In this document: in pieces, positions 1 through 6,311 of the stretch
How the letters are laid out: every line of letters starts with the position of its first letter
Position numbering within the stretch: position 1 is the first letter of the stretch
The notes under the pieces: model-generated
Seen by the model: the letters and a program-made list of their open reading frames with translations, nothing else
Databases searched by the model: none
What the model was told of the DNA's origin: nothing
Translations under genes and position numbers: made by a program
Source of the DNA: Ardenticatenales bacterium
GTDB taxonomy: Bacteria; Chloroflexota; Anaerolineae; Promineifilales; UBA4811
Length of the DNA stretch: 6,850 bases
NCBI GenBank assembly: GCA_030667645.1
Contig: DAOUVM010000138.1
Location: 1 to 6,850 of the forward strand
Direction of reading: 5' to 3'

Positions 1-1
1 A

Positions 2-274
2 GCCTTTGCTCTGTGGGTGGAAATCTGGACCCTGGCCGGCGAGCGGTGGCCGCCAAATGGCATCCCGGCCGGCTGGCGGGTGTACGAACATCTCAAACAA
101 GCGCTGGCTGGCACGGGGATCAGCGAAGCGCAGGCGTCTGCCTTTGCCGATGACTACTTTCACCGCCAGGGCGAATGGGGCGACCTGGAACTCGTCAGCA
201 ATCATCAGCACCCCATTGAGGCGCTGGTTGCTGTGTCGCTCGATTCAGAGTTGGTTGGTCTGGGCAGTGAGTGA
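2..274 (+). CDS. 3' end of an unrecognised protein (partial)
   Basis: An open frame enters from the left edge (first full codon at position 2) and stops with TGA at 272-274, giving the last 90 residues of a longer protein. An internal GTG at 17 could serve as a start, but the frame is open before it, so the true start is probably outside the window. The visible part is soluble and mixed in charge. It begins AFALWVEIWTLAGERW, has a likely helical middle (WRVYEHLKQAL) and an acidic, aromatic patch (DDYFHRQGEWGD). There is no signal peptide, membrane span or metal-binding cysteine cluster. I do not recognise the family and assign no function. It runs convergently towards the LCP gene, with 126 bases between the two stops. 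Confidence 0.6.
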   Translation, partial: AFALWVEIWTLAGERWPPNGIPAGWRVYEHLKQALAGTGISEAQASAFADDYFHRQGEWGDLELVSNHQHPIEALVAVSLDSELVGLGSE

Positions 275-334
275 ATCTGATGCTATGGCCCGGTGGCGCA
301 GGGGCGGACTGAGCGTGAATGAGCCCGTGGGGAG

Positions 335-392
335 CGCAGAGCCTCCTGCGAGGGTGCCCAAGCCCATTTCCGCTCAATCCTGTTCAGAGCGG
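335..392. terminator. Weak hairpins between convergent genes
   Basis: The gap between the two convergent stop codons holds two small perfect stems. One is CGCAG/CTGCG at 335-339 and 346-350 with a 6-base loop. The other is CCGCTC/GAGCGG at 370-375 and 387-392 with an 11-base loop. Their position suits a shared transcription end. Neither is followed by a run of T on either strand, so these are not classical intrinsic terminators and may be chance stems in GC-rich DNA. Confidence 0.25.
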
Positions 393-400
393 CAGCGATT

Positions 401-1855
401 TCACCAGCAGGTGTCATAGTCTTGGCCGACGATCAACCTCAATGATTCCGCCCGCCCGGAATCCTGCTCGTGTATCACATTTTCCTCTCGTACACGAAAG
501 AGCGACTGCAACCAGGCAAGGTCGCTGCCCTTGGCCGATTCAGAGTAGTAGACTATTTTTGTCTGAGAATAATCTCTCCTGTCGGCGTTGCCGATGACTG
601 GGATATAGCCGTAGCGATAGAGCCGATCGGACGCCAGTAGATCCCAGTCGACGTGCTCGGTCCCATTCCAGACCTCCACCCGAACTGCCCCTTGCTCCGC
701 CCGGTTGACTGATGCGGGGCTCAGGACATCGGCGATGATCGGTTCGATCTCGGGCCACAGAGGTAGGTAGACGCTACCCCCGTGCGGGGTTGTGTAGGGT
801 TCCACATGGCTCCAGCCGATGTTGCGCCGGTTGATGTTGGCCGGGTCGAGCTGAGCCGCCGTCACTGCCAGCGAGAGGAGGTTGCCCAATCCCAGGTTGG
901 TTTCGAATAGATGGGCCATCTGTTCATAGAGCGAAGGGACCGCTTCCAGCAGATTCATCTGCTTCGCCCTCTGCCACATCGCCTCCAGCACCTGCTGCTG
1001 GCGCCGCTCGCGCGAGAAAACGCTGGTCGTCTTGCGAGACCGCGAGTACCAGAGGGCGAGTTCGCCATCCATGTGCTGGATGCCTGGTTCAAGCGAGATC
1101 CGATAGTATTCGCCTTGCTCGTTGGGGTAGGGCCAGTAATCCTCCAACCGGCAGTGAACCGGCACGTCGATGCCGCCCATGGCATCCACCAACCCGATAA
1201 GGCCGTCGAAATCCACCTTGATGTAATAGTCGGCGCTGATGCCCAGATTGTACAGCATAGTCTGGTTGAGCAGCCCCAGGCCGCCGCCGTCATAGTCGTT
1301 CATCTCGCCATACATATCGGCGAAATTGATCCGGCTCATCCAAAAATCGGGAATGTAGACATAGAGATCACGCGGGATGGATAGTATGGCGGCCGTCGGG
1401 ATGCTCGGGTGTATCACCACGTACTGCACCAGGTCGGTGTGCCAGTCATCCCAATCGGGGCGCTGGTCACTTCCCAGCAGCACAATCGTCACTGCATCGT
1501 CGGAGATCGGCTGGAGGGGCACGGCCGTGGGATTGGACAGTGTGGCGGTGGCGGTCACCTCAACGGTGACCATAGTCGGCCGTATCGCGGCAAGCGGGGT
1601 GGGGGTTGAGCTGGCCACGGACGTGGGCAATAGATGGATGGGCGTGGATGACGGATTGGATGTTGGCGTGACTGTCCAGGTAGGGGGCAGAGTGGCGGGC
1701 CGCTTGGCGACGGTTTCAGAGTGGGATGGTGTGGGTGGGGAGATGCTAGTCGTCTCCGACGGAACCGGACGGATCATCTGGCAGGCTGTCAACCCCCACA
1801 CCGCCAGCATGCCAGCAACAAACAGCCCCCGGGCGGCGTGTTGCCATCTGGTCAT
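401..1855 (-). CDS. LCP (LytR-CpsA-Psr) family envelope protein with LytR_C domain, predicted lipoprotein
   Basis: LCP proteins transfer undecaprenyl-linked glycopolymers onto the cell wall or envelope, outside the membrane. With the start at ATG 1855 the protein has 484 residues. Residues 1-25 form a short lipoprotein-type signal with lipobox LTAC (Cys25). Residues about 29-118 are a Ser/Thr/Pro-rich linker with TPTP and TSNPSSTP. The LCP core covers about 123-296: LLGSDQR (Asp130, Arg132), HTD at 139-141, SIPRD (Arg162, Asp163), then YSRSRK and SRERRQQQ (282-288), which match the usual Arg-rich end of the domain. Residues about 389-479 resemble LytR_C (VRVEVWNGT). Where most family members have Arg before the Thr/Ser-Asp pair, this one has His139. 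Cys235 and Cys483, the penultimate residue, could form a disulfide. The frame is open to GTG 2062, with an in-frame ATG at 1975. I chose 1855 because it places the signal peptide at the N-terminus, although no Shine-Dalgarno is visible there. A promoter lies upstream at 1985-2013. The family call is firm; the substrate is unknown. Confidence 0.9.
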   Translation of the reverse strand: MTRWQHAARGLFVAGMLAVWGLTACQMIRPVPSETTSISPPTPSHSETVAKRPATLPPTWTVTPTSNPSSTPIHLLPTSVASSTPTPLAAIRPTMVTVEVTATATLSNPTAVPLQPISDDAVTIVLLGSDQRPDWDDWHTDLVQYVVIHPSIPTAAILSIPRDLYVYIPDFWMSRINFADMYGEMNDYDGGGLGLLNQTMLYNLGISADYYIKVDFDGLIGLVDAMGGIDVPVHCRLEDYWPYPNEQGEYYRISLEPGIQHMDGELALWYSRSRKTTSVFSRERRQQQVLEAMWQRAKQMNLLEAVPSLYEQMAHLFETNLGLGNLLSLAVTAAQLDPANINRRNIGWSHVEPYTTPHGGSVYLPLWPEIEPIIADVLSPASVNRAEQGAVRVEVWNGTEHVDWDLLASDRLYRYGYIPVIGNADRRDYSQTKIVYYSESAKGSDLAWLQSLFRVREENVIHEQDSGRAESLRLIVGQDYDTCW

Positions 1856-1984
1856 TGGGCGGCTAATTCGGCAGAGTATGGGTTCGGACGTCTGCTCAGG
1901 CACCCGATCAGCCGGCCGAAAAGTGGATTGACCCTTGATTGGGTCTCGACGATCTCCGGGGTCTCTGAGTTTCATGGGCGGCCC

Positions 1985-2013
1985 AGTGTACTTGGATTCG
2001 GCCGGCCGGTCAA
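1985..2013 (-). promoter_or_regulatory. Candidate sigma70-type promoter for the LCP gene
   Basis: On the minus strand, TTGACC (2013-2008, five of six matches to TTGACA) is followed by exactly 17 bases and then TACACT (1990-1985, four of six matches to TATAAT). Transcription would start near 1978. That gives a leader of about 120 bases to the ATG at 1855, or an almost leaderless message for the in-frame ATG at 1975. The spacer contains the palindrome GGCCGGCC. The call rests on sequence match and position only. Confidence 0.5.
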
Positions 2014-2162
2014 GCCATCGATGTGCGGCCCACTGTCCCAAACACGGCGGGTGTGGCCGCAAAGACAGAGTTCACCCGGGTCCACCGATGTTTTAGCCTC
2101 AACGCGCCGCTGCAGCCGATGCCGCTCCTCCGGGACCCAGATGTGGTGTGGTGCGGGCTCTC

Positions 2163-2203
2163 TCAACAGGCACCCACACTTTGGTCCCTTGTTGATAGGG
2201 TGC
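2163..2203. other. Interleaved inverted repeats (pseudoknot-like order)
   Basis: Two 6-bp inverted repeats are interleaved. TCAACA (2163-2168) can pair with TGTTGA (2190-2195), and GCACCC (2170-2175) can pair with GGGTGC (2198-2203). The arm order 1-2-1'-2' means they cannot nest: they are either alternative hairpins or a pseudoknot-like or kissing fold. They sit in non-coding DNA about 160 bases after the stop of the small stalk protein and upstream of the LCP promoter. Each arm is short, so a chance origin is possible. Confidence 0.3.
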
Positions 2204-2256
2204 ACTGGAGGCGAGAGTGGTGGTTAGGGCGACGAAAGGCACCACAGCAGACCGCA

Positions 2257-2333
2257 CGCGCCCTCCCGGCGCGCGCTCATTCTGATCATCGGGTGCGGCT
2301 GCCCGGCGACCCAATGCCAGGCAGTCACACCCG
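2257..2333 (-). terminator. Two consecutive hairpins downstream of the C25/stalk operon
   Basis: The first structure met after the stop of the small protein (28 bases later on the minus strand) spans 2333-2290. It is an interrupted stem of three paired blocks, CACCCG/CGGGTG, CTGCC/GGCAG and GCC/GGC (14 bp in all), separated by a symmetric 3x3 and a 1x1 internal loop with an 8-base loop at the tip. A second perfect stem, CGCGCC/GGCGCG with a 5-base loop, spans 2257-2273. No T-run follows on the minus strand. A factor-dependent end or an RNA-stabilising 3' structure therefore fits better than a classical intrinsic terminator. Confidence 0.4.
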
Positions 2334-2360
2334 CTTTGTGGCTAGATCAAGCTGGCGATA

Positions 2361-2717
2361 CTAGCTCTGTTGACCTTTGAGGATCGCCCAGCCAGCGGCC
2401 AGAAGAGTAGCCCCCACCAACACGATTGCCACCAATCCAAAGATCGTTCCCTGGCTCGGCGCCGCACCCAGGGGGGGAATCACGGGCGGCAAGGGCGGGG
2501 TCGGCGTCGGATCGGACGGCGGTGTGGTTGGTACGGGAGTGGCCGTCGGAGTCTCCTCCGGCGGAGCCGGTGGGATATCGGTGGGTGTCGGTGTGTCGGT
2601 GAACCCGACCGGCGCTCGATCCTCTGCGGCCATGACGGGTTGCCAGAGAGTGGCGGCCAGCATGGCGACGAGCACCACCGCCAACAGATAGCACGAGATT
2701 CTTGCAGCTTTGTTCAT
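2361..2717 (-). CDS. Small surface protein: signal peptide, Thr/Pro-rich stalk, C-terminal membrane anchor
   Basis: The 118-residue product has three clear parts. Residues 1-30 form a signal peptide with positive N-region (MNKAAR), hydrophobic core and VMA|AED cleavage-like site. Residues about 33-83 are a low-complexity Thr/Pro stalk (TDTPTPTDIPPAPPEE, TPTATPVPTTPPSDPTPTP). Residues about 91-113 form one hydrophobic span (from TIFGLVAIVLV), followed by the short tail KGQQS. The expected topology is a cleaved precursor anchored by its C-terminus with the stalk outside. The start is firm: AAGGAGGT lies six bases before the ATG. The gene begins only 24 bases after the stop of the C25 peptidase, so it is almost certainly co-transcribed with it. 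There is no LPXTG motif and no arginine-rich tail of the sortase or exosortase type. I know no named family. Possible roles are a surface spacer, an anchor or partner for the peptidase, or a peptidase substrate; all are inferences. Confidence 0.85.
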   Translation of the reverse strand: MNKAARISCYLLAVVLVAMLAATLWQPVMAAEDRAPVGFTDTPTPTDIPPAPPEETPTATPVPTTPPSDPTPTPPLPPVIPPLGAAPSQGTIFGLVAIVLVGATLLAAGWAILKGQQS

Positions 2718-2723
2718 GCGGAT

Positions 2724-2731
2724 ACCTCCTT
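2724..2731 (-). promoter_or_regulatory. Strong ribosome binding site for the small stalk protein
   Basis: The minus strand reads AAGGAGGT here, near-perfect complementarity to the 16S rRNA tail, with six bases before the ATG at 2717. It is the strongest correctly spaced Shine-Dalgarno in the window. It fixes the start and suggests the small protein is made in higher amounts than the upstream peptidase, whose start has no clear site. Confidence 0.85.
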
Positions 2732-2741
2732 AATAGACCCC

Positions 2742-5711
2742 CTATCGAAAGAGTAGGGGAAGATACACGTGAATCAGTTCGGCCGTAGCGGCCGGGTCGG
2801 GGCCCAGCCGCATGGCCGGATCTCCCAGCAGCACGTACGTGTCCAGCAGAAACAGTGAGGACGCGATGCTTCTGTTGTACAGGGCTGCCTGGCCGCCGTA
2901 GATCGCGGCACCGATAGTGATCGTGTCCGAGTCAGCAATCGCCTCGTGGAAACCCTGAGCGAGGTAACGGTGCCCGAGCAGTACCCCTTCGCCGGTGGAG
3001 CCCCAAGCCGCCACTGCGCCTCCGTTCGGCTCCAGTAACAGCCGCTCGTCCAGCGGGTCGTATGGCAGGTGTTGAAAGGCGCCTGTGTAGCACGTGAGCG
3101 AGAGGACTACCGGGAGACGGCCTACATTCTGCAGATCGACCGTGTCGTCGCGGTGCAGCAGCCTCTCCATTGCCCATTGGGAATAGGAACTGTGCCCCAT
3201 ATAGTTGATCACCAACTTTCCGGAAGTGAATCCCTGCTGGACGGCCGCCTGCGCTGCCTCCACCTGTGTTGGCTCGGCCGGGTCGTACTCGTGGGGCGCG
3301 CTGGCGTTTTCCGCCAAATAGATCCGACTTTTGGCCAACTCTGGGGAGATCCAGTCATCGTACAACTCGTCGCTGAGCATGGCAAAGAGACCGCCGCCAT
3401 CGCTGTCGTCGGCGACCAGCAGCACCTGTTGGCTCCAGGCGCCAAAGGCTGGAGCCTTCTCATAACCGATGATCTTGGCGACCACCGCTTGGGTCTCAGC
3501 TATGCTTGCCACCGGCAGACGGCCGATGTGCAGATCGGGCAGAGGGAGCGCGTCATCCCCTACCAGAGCCAACTGGTGATCAGACACCGTCTCGATGAGC
3601 CAGGGGTCAACATCGGCTGCCAAGGCCGGCACAAAGTTGTGCCAGTCGGCGCCGAGATGGTTGTGGTAATCAATAGTCCCGTCCCCTACCAGCAAGACAT
3701 AGTCGGGCAATGGAACTAGTCCGCCCACAAAGGTCCGGATTGCCTCTGGGTCCAGCAAGCCGAAGCTGAACTCGTCATATACATCCTCAATGTCCACCGA
3801 TGCCACTACCAGACCCTGGCTCGAACGCAGGTCGAGCAGCGGCTGTGTCGCGGGCAGGAAATCGCCATAGCCTATCAGCAAGTAGTTGACTCCGGCCGTC
3901 GTCGTGATCAGGTCGGAGGTCTGGTCGAGAGCGGCCTCCAGCGGAGAGAGGATGGCGCCCGGACCAACCGCGAGGTAACGGCGCGGCTGCGTGGTGCTAT
4001 CCTGGAAGTGAAAGACAGAGCCATCGGGCCGGCCGCCGGCCAGCCGGACCGGAGTAGTCGGATCGGCAATGTCCAAGAGGATGACGCCGGCCCCCAGGCC
4101 GGTCACGTCGTATTCCCGGTTGCCGACCTCGCCGGTGAAGAGAAGCAGGCCATCCTCCGCCACCCGACCGGCCGGGTAATCAACTTCAAAGTAGTTGAAT
4201 ACCATCCCGTCTGGGGGCGGCTGGCCATCGGCAGGGTCCGGGCAGGCGCCATACTCCAGTCTTAGCTCGTTGTCCCCCTCTGTCAGCCTGGCGATGTCAA
4301 GGGCAAACTCGGCATCCTTGCGCGTCCTGCCTGTCCAGACAATGTCGCCTATCCAGCGGTCGTTAACATAGGCTATCAGGTGATGGGTTCCGTCTGTGCG
4401 GCCCTGGAGGCTGGCGCGCAGACGCGCGGATCCGCCGGCCGGTATCAAATGAGCCAGCGAAAAGGAGTAGCTCTGGGTCGTGTCCGGGCACCCGGTTTGC
4501 AGAGCCCGGAGATCGGTCCAGTACCAGTGATCCCCGTTCGCTTCTGCGTACACCGAATCGTAGAAAAGATCTTGCTCACGGTGTAGCGTGGCCTGATACG
4601 TGACGGACGGGGTCGCATAATCATCATCTGGGCCGACCGCGCGCGTTGCCATTCGCATGCCGGCCGATCCATCCTCGTAAAGCCAATAGACGTTCACATC
4701 GGTGAACCGGCTCTGGGCCGCTTGTCCGTAAAAGAGTATCCGGTCGCCATCATCCCACTTTCCGTCTGCCTCGCCTTCCACCAGGATAGGTACTTGCCGA
4801 CCGCCTACCATGAGATGAAGGTTGGCCGGGTCGCCCCCGAGCGAGAAACCGGCCGATCTCAGATCGTCGTAGCTCAACTGATAGAGCCCGTCAGTGTCCA
4901 ACTCTATCTTTAGGCTGTTAGGGGCTATGGCCGGCGGGTTCACGGCTGCAGCGGCCGTCCGGGATCGTCCGGAGGTGCTGCGCCAGGCGCGCGCCACATC
5001 ATAGTTGACCACGAACTGCTGAAAGAGATCGTCCCAGGAATCCCGTTCGGGGAGTATGCGAGGTCCGGGTTCTTTAAAGGTGATTTCGACCACCAGACGG
5101 TGGATGTGTTCCAGCTCGCCCTGGTCCGGATTGTAGCGAAAGGGGCGCAGCCGTAGCTGGAGGACTCGCAGGTCGCGCATCCAGCCGGTCCCGTCGGCTT
5201 GTGCCGGCGACCAAGGAATCAAGATATCGGCGTCATCGCCGTTGCCCACAGAGGGATCGGACAATGGGTGGAACGGGTCGATCTCGCTCCCCAGCCGGGC
5301 CGGCGCCACGGTGGGCGCGATGGCATAGTCGAGCGGGATTGTCTTTCCCTCAGCCGCCACTACCTGGAGCGACCAATCCCCGGTTGGGGGCAGACCCACC
5401 AGCAGGCCGAGCTCGGGCAGGGCCGGTTGGCCCGGGACGGCGCTGCCCTCTGTGAGGCCAACGGCCGTCAAGGATAGGTACTGCTCTGTCCCGATCTCCA
5501 TCTGCTCAAGGGTGCAATCCTGCTGCAGGGTGAATTCCTTCTCGAGGGTGAAATCGGGGACTGACAGCTCCAGCAAGAGCCGGCCTGGAGTTGAATCCAA
5601 CACTGAGAGCTCGGCTGGTCGTTGGGCAGATGGTGGGCTAGCCCCCTCAAGCAGGATGGGGCTAATCAACATCAAACACAGGGCAATGAGGATGCCAGGC
5701 AGTCTCTTCAA
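2742..5711 (-). CDS. Secreted peptidase, C25 (gingipain-like) family, with C-terminal 'YLPLLFR' tail
   Basis: This is a cysteine endopeptidase related to gingipains, predicted to act outside the membrane. From TTG 5711 it has 989 residues. The parts are a signal peptide (1 to about 30, MKRLPGILIALCLM), a region resembling the C25 propeptide (about 33-256), an Ala-rich link, beta-rich domains (about 265-600) and the caspase-like C25 domain (about 606-969). Family landmarks are YDEFSFGLLDPEAIRTF, DYVLLVGDGTIDY, HIGRLPV and GDPAMRL. The catalytic dyad appears intact: His840 in YMGHSSYSQW (codon 3194-3192) and Cys874 in LSLTCYTGAF (codon 3092-3090). They are 34 residues apart, close to the spacing in RgpB. 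No type IX sorting domain follows; the protein ends HVYLPLLFR. The frame is also open from TTG 5729 (995 residues). I prefer 5711 because it gives a Lys-Arg N-region and because TTGA overlaps the stop of the upstream ORF. It is transcribed with the small stalk protein. Cleavage specificity cannot be read from the sequence. Confidence 0.9.
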   Translation of the reverse strand: MKRLPGILIALCLMLISPILLEGASPPSAQRPAELSVLDSTPGRLLLELSVPDFTLEKEFTLQQDCTLEQMEIGTEQYLSLTAVGLTEGSAVPGQPALPELGLLVGLPPTGDWSLQVVAAEGKTIPLDYAIAPTVAPARLGSEIDPFHPLSDPSVGNGDDADILIPWSPAQADGTGWMRDLRVLQLRLRPFRYNPDQGELEHIHRLVVEITFKEPGPRILPERDSWDDLFQQFVVNYDVARAWRSTSGRSRTAAAAVNPPAIAPNSLKIELDTDGLYQLSYDDLRSAGFSLGGDPANLHLMVGGRQVPILVEGEADGKWDDGDRILFYGQAAQSRFTDVNVYWLYEDGSAGMRMATRAVGPDDDYATPSVTYQATLHREQDLFYDSVYAEANGDHWYWTDLRALQTGCPDTTQSYSFSLAHLIPAGGSARLRASLQGRTDGTHHLIAYVNDRWIGDIVWTGRTRKDAEFALDIARLTEGDNELRLEYGACPDPADGQPPPDGMVFNYFEVDYPAGRVAEDGLLLFTGEVGNREYDVTGLGAGVILLDIADPTTPVRLAGGRPDGSVFHFQDSTTQPRRYLAVGPGAILSPLEAALDQTSDLITTTAGVNYLLIGYGDFLPATQPLLDLRSSQGLVVASVDIEDVYDEFSFGLLDPEAIRTFVGGLVPLPDYVLLVGDGTIDYHNHLGADWHNFVPALAADVDPWLIETVSDHQLALVGDDALPLPDLHIGRLPVASIAETQAVVAKIIGYEKAPAFGAWSQQVLLVADDSDGGGLFAMLSDELYDDWISPELAKSRIYLAENASAPHEYDPAEPTQVEAAQAAVQQGFTSGKLVINYMGHSSYSQWAMERLLHRDDTVDLQNVGRLPVVLSLTCYTGAFQHLPYDPLDERLLLEPNGGAVAAWGSTGEGVLLGHRYLAQGFHEAIADSDTITIGAAIYGGQAALYNRSIASSLFLLDTYVLLGDPAMRLGPDPAATAELIHVYLPLLFR

Positions 5712-6163
5712 TTCTTCATCCAAGGGCAATCCGCAGAGCGATGCGGTGCGGCGTGAGCATCGTCATCATTGACGATAGCCAAATCGGTGGTGCTGTTGTA
5801 CTCGTGCATTATCATGAACACGGTCGGCAGGGCTGACACCTCGCCGTGAGCCGAGTTGACACCAAAGTCATTGGGTCTCACGGTGGCGAGATGATACCAA
5901 TTCACCAGGCTATCGTCAAGGGATTCCTCTGACATCGGGCCGGCAGAGACCGAGAAGAAGCGACAAGGGTCGCACTCGATCTCCAATGGCAGGATATCGA
6001 TCGTGCTGGGGCCGACGTTCTCGATCGCCACTTCCATCTCCACTATGGCGTCATCCTGGCGGTCCAAGCCGTCACTTGAAGTTTTCCTCCTTCCAACAAC
6101 ATGGTTGCTCACTATGGCCAAGCTGTTCAATCGGGAACGCCTTGCTGGTGCAGATCTTTGCAC
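5708..6163 (-). CDS. Hypothetical protein, possibly the remnant of a beta-sandwich domain
   Basis: This 151-codon ORF uses GTG at 6163 and ends TGA at 5710-5708, overlapping the peptidase start as TTGA. That overlap, typical of coupled genes, is the best evidence that it is translated. From about residue 40 it looks protein-like and beta-rich (IVEMEVAIENVGPSTIDI), then ECDPC and an acidic C-terminal part (VNDDDAHA). The 'E-V-x-x-E-N-V-G' pattern loosely recalls DUF4352-like immunoglobulin-type domains of exported proteins, but I cannot confirm this. The first 40 residues are basic and unstructured-looking, with no signal peptide, which would be odd in this exported-protein operon. No Shine-Dalgarno precedes the GTG. 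A strong one (6092-6086) lies inside the frame and points to an out-of-frame GTG at 6075. The 5' end may therefore be decayed, frameshifted or wrongly placed. Confidence 0.45.
   Translation of the reverse strand: MQRSAPARRSRLNSLAIVSNHVVGRRKTSSDGLDRQDDAIVEMEVAIENVGPSTIDILPLEIECDPCRFFSVSAGPMSEESLDDSLVNWYHLATVRPNDFGVNSAHGEVSALPTVFMIMHEYNSTTDLAIVNDDDAHAAPHRSADCPWMKN
6086..6092 (-). promoter_or_regulatory. Strong Shine-Dalgarno-like site inside the 151-codon ORF
   Basis: The minus strand reads AAGGAGG here, within a longer purine run (GGAAGGAGGAAAA). Ten bases further on is GTG 6075-6073, in a different frame from the surrounding ORF; that frame meets TAG after ten codons. The in-frame sequence has only a TTG, 18 bases away. 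The site is either chance or the leftover of an original start whose frame has since been lost. Confidence 0.3.
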
Positions 6164-6311
6164 GCCTATCGACTATAAGTTTAACAGATGTCCGTAACTG
6201 ATAGGTAAACACAAGGTCAAATCCGGGTAAAGTGACCGATTCAAGGCGGCAAGGAGAGAGTCTCTCAAACCTGGCTGGGCTACTCTGTCATAGAGCGTGC
6301 TGGAGGGTAGC

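Larger units (their letters stand above)
1856..2360. other. 505-base stretch without a convincing gene
   Basis: This lies between the start of the LCP gene and the stop of the small stalk protein. Short ORFs occur on both strands, but none has a ribosome site, a recognisable domain or protein-like composition. The stretch holds the LCP promoter and its 120-base leader, a small leader hairpin (GACCC/GGGTC at 1930-1945), a pair of interleaved inverted repeats at 2163-2203, and two hairpins at 2257-2273 and 2290-2333. The two copies of GCCGGCCGAA/TTCGGCCGGC at 1911-1920 and 1997-2006 form a perfect 10-bp inverted repeat. CCGGCC is common elsewhere in the window, so that pairing may be chance. 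Confidence 0.6.

Noticed and set aside
1377..1931. Plus-strand ORF of 184 codons opposite the LCP gene
   Set aside because: It is the mirror of the Thr/Pro linker codons, which gives an artificial Val/Gly-rich sequence.
2147..2246. TGTGGTGC and GCACCACA inverted repeat
   Set aside because: The arms are 84 bases apart with no supporting structure, and 8-bp matches at that distance are expected by chance.
2377..2691. Plus-strand Gly/Val-rich ORF opposite the small stalk protein
   Set aside because: It is the antisense of the Thr/Pro stalk; the minus-strand gene has a signal peptide, a membrane span and a strong ribosome site.
3069..3719. Plus-strand ORF of 216 codons opposite the C25 catalytic domain
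   Set aside because: It is a long open frame caused by the GC-rich coding strand; the opposite strand carries conserved peptidase motifs.
4020..4050. CCGGCC-rich repeats within the peptidase gene
   Set aside because: The hexamer recurs throughout this GC-rich window and here is explained by codons for Gly, Arg and Pro.
6172..6177. TATAGT as the -10 box of the minus-strand operon
   Set aside because: There is no acceptable -35 at a normal distance, and the start of transcription would fall almost on the GTG 6163.
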